Assembly: GCA_963706315.1 (NCBI GenBank)
Contig: CAVPMA010000015.1
Location: 248,001-312,000, forward strand
DNA from: CALMEC01 sp963706315
Lineage (GTDB): Bacteria; Actinomycetota; Thermoleophilia; Miltoncostaeales; Miltoncostaeaceae
DNA length: 64,000 bases
Direction: 5' to 3'
Shown one piece after another: positions 1 to 9,278 of this stretch. Within the stretch, counting starts at the first letter, position 1. Each line of letters starts with the position of its first letter. The notes below the pieces were generated by a model. The model ran no database searches, had not been told where the DNA came from, and saw only the letters and a program-made list of their open reading frames with translations. A program made the translations under genes and the position numbers.

Positions 1-599
1 ACCGAGGAGCCCCCCGAGTCGACGAAGCGCGCCCCGTCACCAAGGAGTCGTCCCTTTCCGCCGAACCGGACGTTCGTCGTGATCGTGTCGCCCACGGCCG
101 GCAGCTCGCGCGCCTTGGTGCGCTTCGTGCCGCTCGGGAGCCAGACCGCCATGCGCACCACCACGATGCCACCGCGGGTCCCGATCGCGACCGCGTTCCT
201 GAAGCGTCGCACGACGACGCCACGGACCGGCGTCCCGGCGGATCCGCCGGTGCGCAGGAGGTTCGACACATACGTGCCGTTGCGGCTGACCTTGATTCCC
301 CACTTGATTCCCCGTGGAGGTGCGGTCCACTTGATTCCCTGAGCCGGGGTGCCCCACTTGATGCCGTCCACGCGGACGCGGCTGCCGGGCGTCACGCGAC
401 GTAGCGAGTGCACCGCCAACAGGCGTCCGGCGCGCATTGCCACAACCGCCGTGCCCGATCGGGCCCGCCAGTCGACGACGACGCCCGCACGGTCGTTCGG
501 AAGCGGACGAACGCGAACGTTCGTCACGGCCGCCATCGCCGGCGCCGCTACCATGACCCCGCCCACGACGAGGTACGCGTGACAGCGCGTGAGTCGCAT
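1..599 (-). CDS. Secreted protein with GIKW repeats, C-terminus beyond window
   Basis: An open frame runs from an ATG at 599 off the left edge (199 codons visible). The first ATG of another frame at 606 is rejected because the Shine-Dalgarno GAGGAAAGG lies about 7 nt before 599. The N-terminus (MRLTRC, then a hydrophobic run ending in APAMA) is a signal peptide. About 70 residues in, the tetrapeptide GIKW occurs three times and a GIKV follows, spaced by short Pro/Ala-rich linkers; the rest is a beta-rich Val/Arg-rich sequence. It lies 89 bp downstream of the giant DUF11 gene but has its own promoter-like sequence, so it may be separately expressed. I do not recognise the family. The reading frame and start are well supported, the function is unknown. 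Confidence 0.72.
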   Translation of the reverse strand, partial: MRLTRCHAYLVVGGVMVAAPAMAAVTNVRVRPLPNDRAGVVVDWRARSGTAVVAMRAGRLLAVHSLRRVTPGSRVRVDGIKWGTPAQGIKWTAPPRGIKWGIKVSRNGTYVSNLLRTGGSAGTPVRGVVVRRFRNAVAIGTRGGIVVVRMAVWLPSGTKRTKARELPAVGDTITTNVRFGGKGRLLGDGARFVDSGGSS

Positions 600-630
600 G
601 AGGCATCCTTTCCTCATAAATCCTCCAGTC

Positions 631-658
631 ACGTTAGCAGCCTTCCTCGTGCGGTCAA
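631..658 (-). promoter_or_regulatory. Sigma70-type promoter for the GIKW protein
   Basis: On the minus strand TTGACC (653-658) is followed after 16 bp by TAACGT (631-636). The predicted transcript would start near 624 and carry a short leader with a good Shine-Dalgarno before the ATG at 599. The stretch 600-688 is the only AT-richer gap between the two genes. Confidence 0.45.
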
Positions 659-688
659 GGAGTTGGACGAATCGCCGTTCACGTCGAC

Positions 689-1066
689 CTAACCGGCGAC
701 CGGGGTGTGAGTCGGCCGCGACGCGCCGGCGACGACGCGGACGCGGGCCACCGCTCTGACCGGGGCCGCATTGCTCCCCCAGGAGGTCGCCGCGCACCCG
801 CGCATGCCACGCGTATCCCGGTCGACTCGGAAGCGCACACGGACCGTTCGCGACTGGCCAGGTTGCAGGGTGCCAAACCGCCACGCCAAGCGACCCTTCA
901 GCAACTTGCCGTTCGTCAACGTGCCCATCAGCGAGAACCCGGTGGGGATGCAGTCGTTCATCTGCACCGCGGTGGCGGGTACGGCGCCGCTATTGCGGAC
1001 GACGACCGTGAAGGTGACTGTTCCACCGGCCTTCACGAGCTTGGGACCGGTCTTCGTGATCCGCAA
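689..1066 (-). CDS. DUF11 giant protein, C-terminal fragment
   Basis: 125-residue open frame holding the last, diverged DUF11-like module (TVTFTVVVRNSGAVPA near the start) and an Arg/Val-rich tail ending in THTPVAG. No sorting signal or membrane segment follows. It is separated from the upstream part by a frameshift in a run of five G at about 1078-1082; one extra base would join the frames as ...RPPATRLRITKTG. Confidence 0.6.
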   Translation of the reverse strand: MRITKTGPKLVKAGGTVTFTVVVRNSGAVPATAVQMNDCIPTGFSLMGTLTNGKLLKGRLAWRFGTLQPGQSRTVRVRFRVDRDTRGMRGCAATSWGSNAAPVRAVARVRVVAGASRPTHTPVAG

Positions 1067-3810
1067 CCGAGTCGCCGGGGGCGCCGGCGGGCGACCGACA
1101 CCGTGGCGCTCGACTGCTCCCCGCCGGGCCCTCCCGGCACCGGGTTGAACGGACCGTCCGGGTCGGGCTGGTCGCTCGCGAGGATCTGAACCGTGTTCGT
1201 GATCGCGCCCGATCCCACGACGTGAGTGGTCACGATGAGGCTGGCGGATGCCCCGTTCGCGATCGCCGGGATCGACCAGACCCCGCTGCCGAGGTCGTAC
1301 GCGCCAGCCGATGTCCGCGCGGACACGAACTCGAGGGGCGGCGGGAGGTGCTCGAGGACCTGCACATTCGTGGCCGCGGCGGGACCGCGGTTGGTGACGA
1401 TGATCGCGTAGCTGATCGTGTCGCCGAGGTTCGCCAGCGGGGAGCTGGCCGACTTGACGATCTCGAGGTCCGCCGACTGCGGAAGCGCGCCCTGGGCGGT
1501 GAGCTGCACGCTGGCTTGGTCGTCCTCACCCGGCACCGCGTTCGCCGGAGTCGAGTCCGGGTCGGTCTCGTCGGACGTCCCGATCTCGGCGGAGTTCACG
1601 ATGGTGCCCGTCTGATCCACGGTCACCACGATCGTGAGCGTCTCGGTCGCACCCGATGCCATCGTCCCGACCGTCCACGTGCCGCCGCCTGCGTCGTAGG
1701 TGCCCTGGGTCGCCGTGGACGACACGTAGGTCACGCCGACCGGGAGCAGGTCGATCACGCTCACGTTGCCGGTGGCCGAGGGGCCGTGGTTACGGACCGC
1801 GAGCGTGTACGTCACGCTGCCGCCGACCGCCGGCGCCGCGTTGCTGACGCTCTTCGTCAGCGAGAGATCGGCCTCCGGCGGCAGCGCGTCGATGTCGACG
1901 GTGGCAAAGTCGTCGCCCACGCCGTCACCCGGCGTGGACGTCGGGTCGAACGTGCCGGAGGCGGTGACCTCGGCGTTGTTGGTGACGATGCCCTGGGTGT
2001 CCACACGCGCGACGATCTGGAGCTGACGGGTCGCGCCGGACGGAACCGACGCAAGGTCCCAGACGCCCGCGGTGTAGGTCCCCGCCTGCGGGCTCGCCGA
2101 GACGAAGGTGAGCCCCGCGGGAAGCAGGTCGGTGACCGCCACCGTGGAGGCGGCGTTCGGGCCGTTGTTGACGAGGCTCAGCGTGTAGGTGACGTTCTGT
2201 CCCTCGTTCGGTGTTGCGTCGTCGACAGTCTTCGTGAGGCGCAGATCGGCCTCCGGCACGTCGACCTGCACCGAGTCGATGTCGTTGCCGGACACCGGGT
2301 CGAGCGTCGCGCTCGAAACGGTCGCCGTGTTCGTGATGAGCGCGGGGTCGATGACCTGGGCGACGATGTCGAGGGTCGCGCTCGACCCGTTCGGAAGGTC
2401 GCCGACGGTCCACGTGTCCGCGACGTAGGCCGGCGAGCTCGCGGAGACGAACGACAGCCCGGCCGGCAGGGCGTCGGTCACTTGAACCGCCTGCGCGAGC
2501 GACGGCCCGTTGTTTGTCACGGTGAGCGTGAAGGTGACCGTCCCGTTCATCGCGGGGGTCGGGTCGGACACCGTCTTCTGGATGGCGAGGTCGGCCTCGG
2601 GGACGTCGACCGTTGCGGACGCCGTGTCGTTGCCCGCCGTGCCGTCGAAGGAGCCGGACGACACCGTTGCGGTGTTGGTGATCGCAGCCGCGCTCGTGAC
2701 GGTGGCGGTCACGTCGAGCGTCTCGCTCGCGCCGCTCGCGAGGGGCCCGACCGTCCAGACGCCCGCCGAGTAGGTCCCCACCGACGGAGTCGACGAGACA
2801 AGCGTCAACCCGGCCGGGATGGTGTCCGCGACCGAGACCCCGAAGGCCGGGTTCGGGCCGTTGTTCGTGACGGTCACCGTGAACGTGACGTCGGAGTTCA
2901 GCGCCGGAGCGGGGTTGTCGACCGTCTTCGTGACCGCGAGGTCCGCCTCGGGCACGTCGACCGAGGCGGAGCCCGTGTCGTCCGCCGGGTTCGGGTCCCC
3001 GGCGCCCGAGGTCACCGTCGCGGTGTTCGTGATCGGCGCGGAGCCGGTGACGCGGGCGACGACGCTCAGCGTCGCGTTCGCGCCGTTCGCGAGCGGGCCG
3101 ATCGTCCACGTTCCGCCGGAGTAGGTGCCGACCGACGGGGTCGACGACAGTTCGGTGAGGCCCGCCGGCAGCGTGTCGGCGACACTCACGGCCGGCGCCG
3201 TGTCGGGACCGTTGTTCGTGACGGTCACGAGGAAGGTCACCGTGCCATTGAGCGTTGGGGTCGGGTCATCCACCGACTTGATGAGCGACAAGTCCGCGTC
3301 CGGCGCGTCAACCGAGGCGGAATCACTGTCGTTTGCAGGGGTTCCGTCGAATGCGTCCGAGGTCACCGTCGCGTATTGGTGATCGCCGCGGATCCCGTCA
3401 CGCTGGCGGCCACATCGAGGTTCTCGGTGGCCCCGTTCGCCAAGGTGCCGACCGTCCAGACCCCGGCCGCATAGCTCCCCGTCGACGGCGTGGCGGCCAG
3501 GAAGGTCAGCCCGGCGGGCAGCGCGTCGGCGACGCTCACGCCCGAGGCTGCGTCCGGGCCGTTGTTCGTCACGGTGATCGTGAAGTGGACTGTGGCGCCC
3601 AGGTTCGGCGTCGTGTCGTCGACGCTCTTCGACACCGACAGGTCCGCGTCCGCGACGTCGACGCCGACGCTGTCCGAGTTGTTCGAGGGATTCGGGTCGA
3701 AGGTGGTCGCTGACGCCGTGGCGGTGTTGGTGACCGGGGCTCCGGTGACCACGCGCGCGTCGATCTGGAGGGTTTCGGAGGCCCCGCTCGCGAGGGTGCC
3801 GAGCGTCCAA
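1033..3810 (-). CDS. DUF11 giant protein, fragment (real reading from about 3372 to 1080)
   Basis: The open frame is 925 codons but only the part after about codon 146 reads as DUF11 modules (from VTSDAFDGTPAND on); the part before that is an out-of-frame shadow of the upstream modules. It holds about 6 modules, more diverged from one another than those in the middle of the gene. The break at about 3372 fits loss of one G in the sequence for TVAVLVIA/ITNTATV. Confidence 0.6.
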   Translation of the reverse strand: MDARHPRERGLRNPPDRRARGHRSPGHQHRHGVSDHLRPESLEQLGQRRRRRRGRGPVGVEERRRHDAEPGRHSPLHDHRDEQRPGRSLGRERRRRAARRADLPGRHAVDGELCGRGLDGRHLGERGHREPRCGRQRDGIRGDHQYATVTSDAFDGTPANDSDSASVDAPDADLSLIKSVDDPTPTLNGTVTFLVTVTNNGPDTAPAVSVADTLPAGLTELSSTPSVGTYSGGTWTIGPLANGANATLSVVARVTGSAPITNTATVTSGAGDPNPADDTGSASVDVPEADLAVTKTVDNPAPALNSDVTFTVTVTNNGPNPAFGVSVADTIPAGLTLVSSTPSVGTYSAGVWTVGPLASGASETLDVTATVTSAAAITNTATVSSGSFDGTAGNDTASATVDVPEADLAIQKTVSDPTPAMNGTVTFTLTVTNNGPSLAQAVQVTDALPAGLSFVSASSPAYVADTWTVGDLPNGSSATLDIVAQVIDPALITNTATVSSATLDPVSGNDIDSVQVDVPEADLRLTKTVDDATPNEGQNVTYTLSLVNNGPNAASTVAVTDLLPAGLTFVSASPQAGTYTAGVWDLASVPSGATRQLQIVARVDTQGIVTNNAEVTASGTFDPTSTPGDGVGDDFATVDIDALPPEADLSLTKSVSNAAPAVGGSVTYTLAVRNHGPSATGNVSVIDLLPVGVTYVSSTATQGTYDAGGGTWTVGTMASGATETLTIVVTVDQTGTIVNSAEIGTSDETDPDSTPANAVPGEDDQASVQLTAQGALPQSADLEIVKSASSPLANLGDTISYAIIVTNRGPAAATNVQVLEHLPPPLEFVSARTSAGAYDLGSGVWSIPAIANGASASLIVTTHVVGSGAITNTVQILASDQPDPDGPFNPVPGGPGGEQSSATVSVARRRPRRLGCGSRRPVPSS

Positions 3811-6800
3811 ACGCCACCGGAGAAGGTGCCGGCTGTCGGCGTCGCGGACACGAGGTTGAGCCCCGCGGGCAGGGCGTCCGCCACCGAGACTCCGGTTGCC
3901 TGGTCGGGGCCGTTGTTGGTGACGACGATGGTGAAGGTGACGTTCGTGCCGAGCGCGGGCGTCGGGTCGTCGACGCCCTTGGTCACGACCAGGTCGGCCT
4001 GCGGCACGTCGACCGTCGCCGACGCGCTGTTCGGACCGGATGGATCGTTCGTGCTCGAGGAGACGGTCGCCGTGTTGGTGATCGCGTTGGTGCTGTTCAC
4101 TGTGGCCGTGATGTCGAGCGTCGCGGTCGCTCCGTTGGCGAGAGCGCCGATCGTCCAGACGCCCGTGACGTTGGAGTAGCTCCCGGCCGAGGCGGTCGAG
4201 GACACGTACGTCAGGCCGGCGGGCAGCGCGTCGGTCACGCTGACGCCGGCGGCGGCGTCAGGGCCCGCGTTCGCGACGGTGACCGTGAACGTGACGTCCG
4301 ACCCGAGTGGCGGTGTCGCGTCGTCGACGGTCTTCGCGATGGTGAGGTCGGCGTCCGGGACGTCGATGGCGGCGGCGGCGGAGTCGTTCGCCGCCACCGC
4401 GTCGTAGGTCGTCGAGGTGACGCTCGCCACATTGTTCACCGGGGTGTGCACCGTGACCCGGGCGAGGATCGTCAACGTCGCCGACGCACCGTTGGCCATC
4501 GATCCGATTGTCCACGTTCCCGTCGCACCGGAGTACGTGCCGACCGACGGCGTCGCGGAGACGAGGGTCAGGCCGGAGGGGAGCGGATCGGCGACGCTCA
4601 CGCCGGCCGCCGCATCCGGGCCGTTGTTCGTGGCGGTGATCAGGTAGGTGACCGTTCCGTTCATCGACGGCGCCGGGTTGTCGACGGTCTTGGTGACGGC
4701 GAGATCGGCGTTCTGGACGTCGACCGCGGCCGACGCGGCGTTGTTCCCGGGGTTCTGGTCGAACGTTGGGGAGCTCGCCGTCGCGACGTTGAGGACTGGG
4801 GTGGTGACCGCCACGGTCGCCACGATGTCGAGCGTGCGGGTGGTGCCCGAGGCGAGATTGCCGACGGTCCAGACCCCGGTCCCCTGGTTGTAGGTGCCGG
4901 CGGAGGGCGCCGCGGACACGAAGACGAGGCCGGATGGCAGGAGGTCGTCCACCGTGACGTTTGCTGCCGGGTCCGGTCCGTTGTTCGTGACGGCCACCGC
5001 GAAGGTGACGTTCGCGCCCAGGGTGGGAGTTGGATCGCTGACGGCCTTGGTCACGACCAGGTCCGCCTGGACGCCCGCGACCGTCGCGGAGGCGGTGTTG
5101 TTCGCGGGGGTCGCATCGTACTCGGTGGCGCTGACCGTCGCGGTATTCGTGACCCCGCCCGCGGTCGTGACCTGCGCGACGATGTCGAGGGTCGCGGTCG
5201 CTCCGTTCGCGACCAGGCCGACCGACCAGATCCCGGTCCCAGAGTCGTAGGTGCCGGTCGAGGGGTTCGCCGATACGAAGGCGAGCCCGGCCGGGAGGGC
5301 GTCGGTCACGACGGTCGCCGTGCCCGCGTCGGGGCCGTGGTTGACGATGCCGACGGTGAACGTCACGTTCGCCCCGACGGATGGGCTCGGGTCGTCGACC
5401 GCCTTCGTGATCTCGAGGTCGGCGTCGGGCACGTCGACGGCCGCGCTCGAGGAGTCGTTCGCGCCGACCGGATCGAGCGTCGTTGCGGAGACCGTCGCCG
5501 TATTGGTGATCGCGGTGGGAACGGTGACGGTGGCGACGATCGTGAGGGTCTCACTCCCGCCGTCGGCGAGCGTCCCGACGCTCCACACCCCACCGCTGTA
5601 GCTCCCGACGGTGGGCGTGGCGCTGACGAGCGTGAGGCCGGCCGGGAGCACATCGGCGACGCTCACCCCCGCCGACGCGTCCGGGCCGTTGTTCGCGAGG
5701 GTGATCGTGAAGGTCACGTCGTCGTTCATGTTCGGCGTCGTGTTGTCCACGAGCTTGCTGATTGTCAAGTCGGCGTTCGGGACGTCGACGCCGGCCGTCG
5801 CGGCGTTGTTCGCCGCGACCGGATCGTGGGTGGAGCTCGTCGCCGTGGCCGTGTTCATGACCGGGGTATGGACGGTGACCCGGGCATCCAGGAGGAGGGT
5901 GGCGGTCGCGCCGTTCGCGAGGGTGCCCAGCGTCCACGTACCGCCGCTGTACGTGCCGGTGGAGGGGTTTGAGGCAAGGAGCGTCAGGCCGGCGGGGAGC
6001 GCATCGGCGACCGAGACCTGGGTCGCCGCGTCGGGGCCGTGGTTGGTCACGGTCACGGTGAACCGGACGGTGCCGTTGAGCGCCGGGGCCGGATTGTCCA
6101 CCGTCTTCGCGACCTCGAGATCGGCCTCCGCGACGTCGACGGTGACGGCGTCGGTGTCGTTGGCTCCCACGGGATCGTGGGTCGCCGAGGAGACGGTCGC
6201 GGTGTTGGTCAGGGCGGCCGGGTCATCGACGCGGGCGGTGATCGTGAGGGTCGCCGTTGCGCCGTTGGCGAGCGCGCCGACCGTCCATTGGCCGGTGGTA
6301 TCGGAGTAGCTGCCTGACGCGGTGCCGGACGAGACGAACGTGAGGCCGACGGGGAGCGGATCGCTCACCGCGACGGCCGTGGCGGCGTCGGGACCGTTGT
6401 TGTGCACCGAGATCGTGAACGTGACGTTGTCACCGAGCGCGGGACTCGGGTCATCGACGGTCTTCGTGACGGCCAGGTCCGCATCGCGGGCGTTGACGAC
6501 GACGGAGTCGGAGTTGTCCGCAGTCGCCGGATCGAAGGTGGTGGCCGCCACCGTTGCGGTGTTCGTGATCGGAAGATGATCGGTCACGGTGGCCGTGATC
6601 GTCAGCGTTGCGGTGGCGCCGCTCGCGAGGCTGCCCACCGGCCAGGCGCCCGTGATCGAGTTGTAGGTCCCGCTCGACGCCGACACGAATGTCAGCCCAC
6701 CGGGCAGCAGGTCCTGGACGACGACCGCCGTCGCAGTGTCCGGGCCGTTGTTCGTGGCGGAGACAGTAAAGACCACGTTCGAGCCGACGTCCGGAGTTGT

Positions 6801-9278
6801 GTTGTCCACTGACTTGCTGATTGTCAAGTCTGCGTTGCGAGCGTCGACCACCGCGCTGGCGGAGTGATCCGCGGGTGTGGGGTCGAACGTGGGGCTCGTG
6901 ACGTCGGCGGTGTTGGTGACCGGGGTGTGCGTCGTCGCCGTCGCGACGACGTCCAGTGTCGCCGTTGCGCCATTCGCGAGGGTGCCAACCGTCCACACGC
7001 CGGTGCCGGAGGCGTAGGACCCGGCGGATGCCGTTGCGGAGACGAAGTTCAGGCCGGACGGCAGCGCATCGTCGACCGAGACGGCCTGCGCGGCGTCCGG
7101 GCCGCTATTCGTCACCGCGACCGTAAAGGTGACGTTGCCGCCGACCTCGGGGGTCGCGTCGTCGACGCTCTTCGTCAGGACGAGATCCGCATCGCGGGCA
7201 TCGACGCCGATCGACGCGCTGTCGTTGCCAGGAACGGGGTCGGTGGTGGTAGTGGACGCCGTGGCCGTGTTGGTGATCGGGGTGTGGACGTCCACGCGGA
7301 CGACGACGGCGAGCGTGGCGATCGCGCCGTTCCCGAGCGTCCCGATCGTCCAGACGCCGGTTCCGGCGTTGTAGGAGCCCACGGAGGGCGTCGCCGTGAA
7401 GAGGGTGGTCCCGGCCGGCAGGGGATCCGTGACCGAGACGCCGGCCGCGCCGTCGGGCCCGAGGTTCGTGACGCTGATCAGGAACGTGACGGTGCCGCCG
7501 ACCGACGGTGTGGGGTCGTCAACGTTCTTGCTGACCATCAAGTTTGCGTCGCGTGCGTCGACGGTGACGGATTCCGTGTTGTTGGACCCATCCGGGTCGA
7601 ACGTCGCGCTCGAGCCCGTGGCGCTGTTCGTGACCGCGGTGTGTGTGGTGACGGTGGCGACGATCTGCAGCGTCTCGGAGTCACCGTTCGCCAGCGGGCC
7701 GACGCTCCAAACGCCGGCGACGTAGGTCCCCGCCGAGGGGGTCGCGCTCACCAGGGTCAGCCCGGAGGGAAGAGCGTCGGCGACCGAGGTCGCCTGCGCC
7801 GTGTCCGGACCGGCGTTGGCGACCGTGACCGTGAACGTGACGTTGGCGCCGACCGCGGGAGCAGCGTCGTCGACGGTCTTCGTGACGACCAGATCGGCCT
7901 GCTGCGCGCTGATCGTGACGGACGAGGTGTTGTCGGCCGGGTCCGGATCGGGGAGCAGCCCCGCGACCGTCGCGGTATTGGTGATCGTCGCCGCAGCGGT
8001 GACCTGCGCGGTGATCGTCAGGCTCGCCGTCGCGCCGCTCGGAAGCGCGCCCAGGTTCCAGATGCCTGTCCCGGCGTTGTAGCTGCCTCCCGCGGCCGAC
8101 ACGAAGCTCAGGCCGGCGGGGAGCACATCGGTGACGCTGACGCCGGTCGCGTCGTCGGGACCGTTGTTGGTCGCGTCGAGCGTGAAGGTGACGTTGTCGC
8201 CGACCTGCGGGGTCGCCGTGTCGACCGACTTGACGATTGACAAGTCCGCATCGGGCGCGTCGACGGTGGCGGATCCGCTGTGATCGCCGGGCGTGGGGTC
8301 GAAGGTGCCGGTCGTGAGGCCCGCCGTGTTCGTGATGGACGTGTGATCCGTCACGGTCGCGACGATGTCGAGCGTGGCGGTGGCGCCATTTGCGAGCGTG
8401 CCAACCGTCCAGACGCCGCTTCCCGTCGCGAAGGATCCGGACGACGGGGTGGCGCTGACCAGCGTGAGCCCGGCAGGGAGGACGTCGGTGACGGACACGC
8501 CCTGGGAGGCGTCAGGTCCGGCGTTGGCGACCGTGACGGTGAACGTCACGTTCGTCCCAAGCGTGGGTGCCGGGTTGTTGACCGACTTGGTGAGGGCGAC
8601 GTCGGCGTTGCGCGCATCGACGCCGGCGGACGACGAGTTGTTCCCGGGGACGGGGTCGTAGGTGGCCGCCGACGCCGACGCCGTGTTGGTCACCGGCAGG
8701 TGCGTGGTCGGGGTCGCGACGATCGTGAGGGTCTCCGAGGCGCCGTTCGCCAGGTTGCCGACGCTCCAGGCGCCCGCGGCGTACGAGCCGGCCGACGGCG
8801 TGGCAGTGACGAGGGTGAGGCCCGGCGGCAGTGCGTCGGCGACCGTGGTCGCGACGGCGGTGTCGGGGCCGGCGTTCGCAACGGTGACCGTGAAGGTCAC
8901 GTTCGCGCCGACCTCGGGGGTCGGGTTGTTGACGCTCTTGCTCACGACCACGTCCGCATCCGGCACGTCGACGGTGGCCGCGTCCGTGTTGTTCGCCGGG
9001 TTCGCGTCGTCGGTGGTCGCGGTCACGGCCGCGGTGTTGGCGACCGCGAGATGCGTTGTCACCGTCGCGCTGACCGTGAGCGTCGCGGATGCGCCGTTGG
9101 CGAGGCTGCCGACGGTCCACGTGCCGCCCCCGTAGGCTGCCGGCCGACGGCGTGGCAGTGACGAGGGTGAGGCCCGGCGGCAGCGCATCGGCCACCGAGA
9201 CGCCGGACGCGGCATCGGGCCCGTTGTTGGCGACCGTGACGGTGAACACGACGTCGGAGCCGAAGGCCGGGGTGGCAT
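3363..9278 (-). CDS. DUF11 giant protein, fragment (real reading from about 9139 to 3372)
   Basis: A 1,971-codon frame whose first about 46 codons are out of frame; from YGGGTWTVGSLANG onward it is an uninterrupted array of about 16 DUF11 modules. Modules are roughly 55-75% alike by eye, so this stretch is older or less homogenised than the 16-19 kb part. The upstream break is one extra base at about 9139, where the local sequence differs from the repeat pattern SYAAGAWSVGNLANG. Confidence 0.65.
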   Translation of the reverse strand: MPPRPSAPTSCSPSRSPTTGPMPRPASRWPMRCRRASPSSLPRRRPAAYGGGTWTVGSLANGASATLTVSATVTTHLAVANTAAVTATTDDANPANNTDAATVDVPDADVVVSKSVNNPTPEVGANVTFTVTVANAGPDTAVATTVADALPPGLTLVTATPSAGSYAAGAWSVGNLANGASETLTIVATPTTHLPVTNTASASAATYDPVPGNNSSSAGVDARNADVALTKSVNNPAPTLGTNVTFTVTVANAGPDASQGVSVTDVLPAGLTLVSATPSSGSFATGSGVWTVGTLANGATATLDIVATVTDHTSITNTAGLTTGTFDPTPGDHSGSATVDAPDADLSIVKSVDTATPQVGDNVTFTLDATNNGPDDATGVSVTDVLPAGLSFVSAAGGSYNAGTGIWNLGALPSGATASLTITAQVTAAATITNTATVAGLLPDPDPADNTSSVTISAQQADLVVTKTVDDAAPAVGANVTFTVTVANAGPDTAQATSVADALPSGLTLVSATPSAGTYVAGVWSVGPLANGDSETLQIVATVTTHTAVTNSATGSSATFDPDGSNNTESVTVDARDANLMVSKNVDDPTPSVGGTVTFLISVTNLGPDGAAGVSVTDPLPAGTTLFTATPSVGSYNAGTGVWTIGTLGNGAIATLAVVVRVDVHTPITNTATASTTTTDPVPGNDSASIGVDARDADLVLTKSVDDATPEVGGNVTFTVAVTNSGPDAAQAVSVDDALPSGLNFVSATASAGSYASGTGVWTVGTLANGATATLDVVATATTHTPVTNTADVTSPTFDPTPADHSASAVVDARNADLTISKSVDNTTPDVGSNVVFTVSATNNGPDTATAVVVQDLLPGGLTFVSASSGTYNSITGAWPVGSLASGATATLTITATVTDHLPITNTATVAATTFDPATADNSDSVVVNARDADLAVTKTVDDPSPALGDNVTFTISVHNNGPDAATAVAVSDPLPVGLTFVSSGTASGSYSDTTGQWTVGALANGATATLTITARVDDPAALTNTATVSSATHDPVGANDTDAVTVDVAEADLEVAKTVDNPAPALNGTVRFTVTVTNHGPDAATQVSVADALPAGLTLLASNPSTGTYSGGTWTLGTLANGATATLLLDARVTVHTPVMNTATATSSTHDPVAANNAATAGVDVPNADLTISKLVDNTTPNMNDDVTFTITLANNGPDASAGVSVADVLPAGLTLVSATPTVGSYSGGVWSVGTLADGGSETLTIVATVTVPTAITNTATVSATTLDPVGANDSSSAAVDVPDADLEITKAVDDPSPSVGANVTFTVGIVNHGPDAGTATVVTDALPAGLAFVSANPSTGTYDSGTGIWSVGLVANGATATLDIVAQVTTAGGVTNTATVSATEYDATPANNTASATVAGVQADLVVTKAVSDPTPTLGANVTFAVAVTNNGPDPAANVTVDDLLPSGLVFVSAAPSAGTYNQGTGVWTVGNLASGTTRTLDIVATVAVTTPVLNVATASSPTFDQNPGNNAASAAVDVQNADLAVTKTVDNPAPSMNGTVTYLITATNNGPDAAAGVSVADPLPSGLTLVSATPSVGTYSGATGTWTIGSMANGASATLTILARVTVHTPVNNVASVTSTTYDAVAANDSAAAAIDVPDADLTIAKTVDDATPPLGSDVTFTVTVANAGPDAAAGVSVTDALPAGLTYVSSTASAGSYSNVTGVWTIGALANGATATLDITATVNSTNAITNTATVSSSTNDPSGPNSASATVDVPQADLVVTKGVDDPTPALGTNVTFTIVVTNNGPDQATGVSVADALPAGLNLVSATPTAGTFSGGVWTLGTLASGASETLQIDARVVTGAPVTNTATASATTFDPNPSNNSDSVGVDVADADLSVSKSVDDTTPNLGATVHFTITVTNNGPDAASGVSVADALPAGLTFLAATPSTGSYAAGVWTVGTLANGATENLDVAASVTGSAAITNTRR

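Noticed and set aside
37..606. 189-codon minus frame starting at ATG 606
   Set aside because: It overlaps the better-supported frame from ATG 599, which has a properly spaced ribosome site and a signal peptide; the 606 frame is Arg/Gly-rich without structure.
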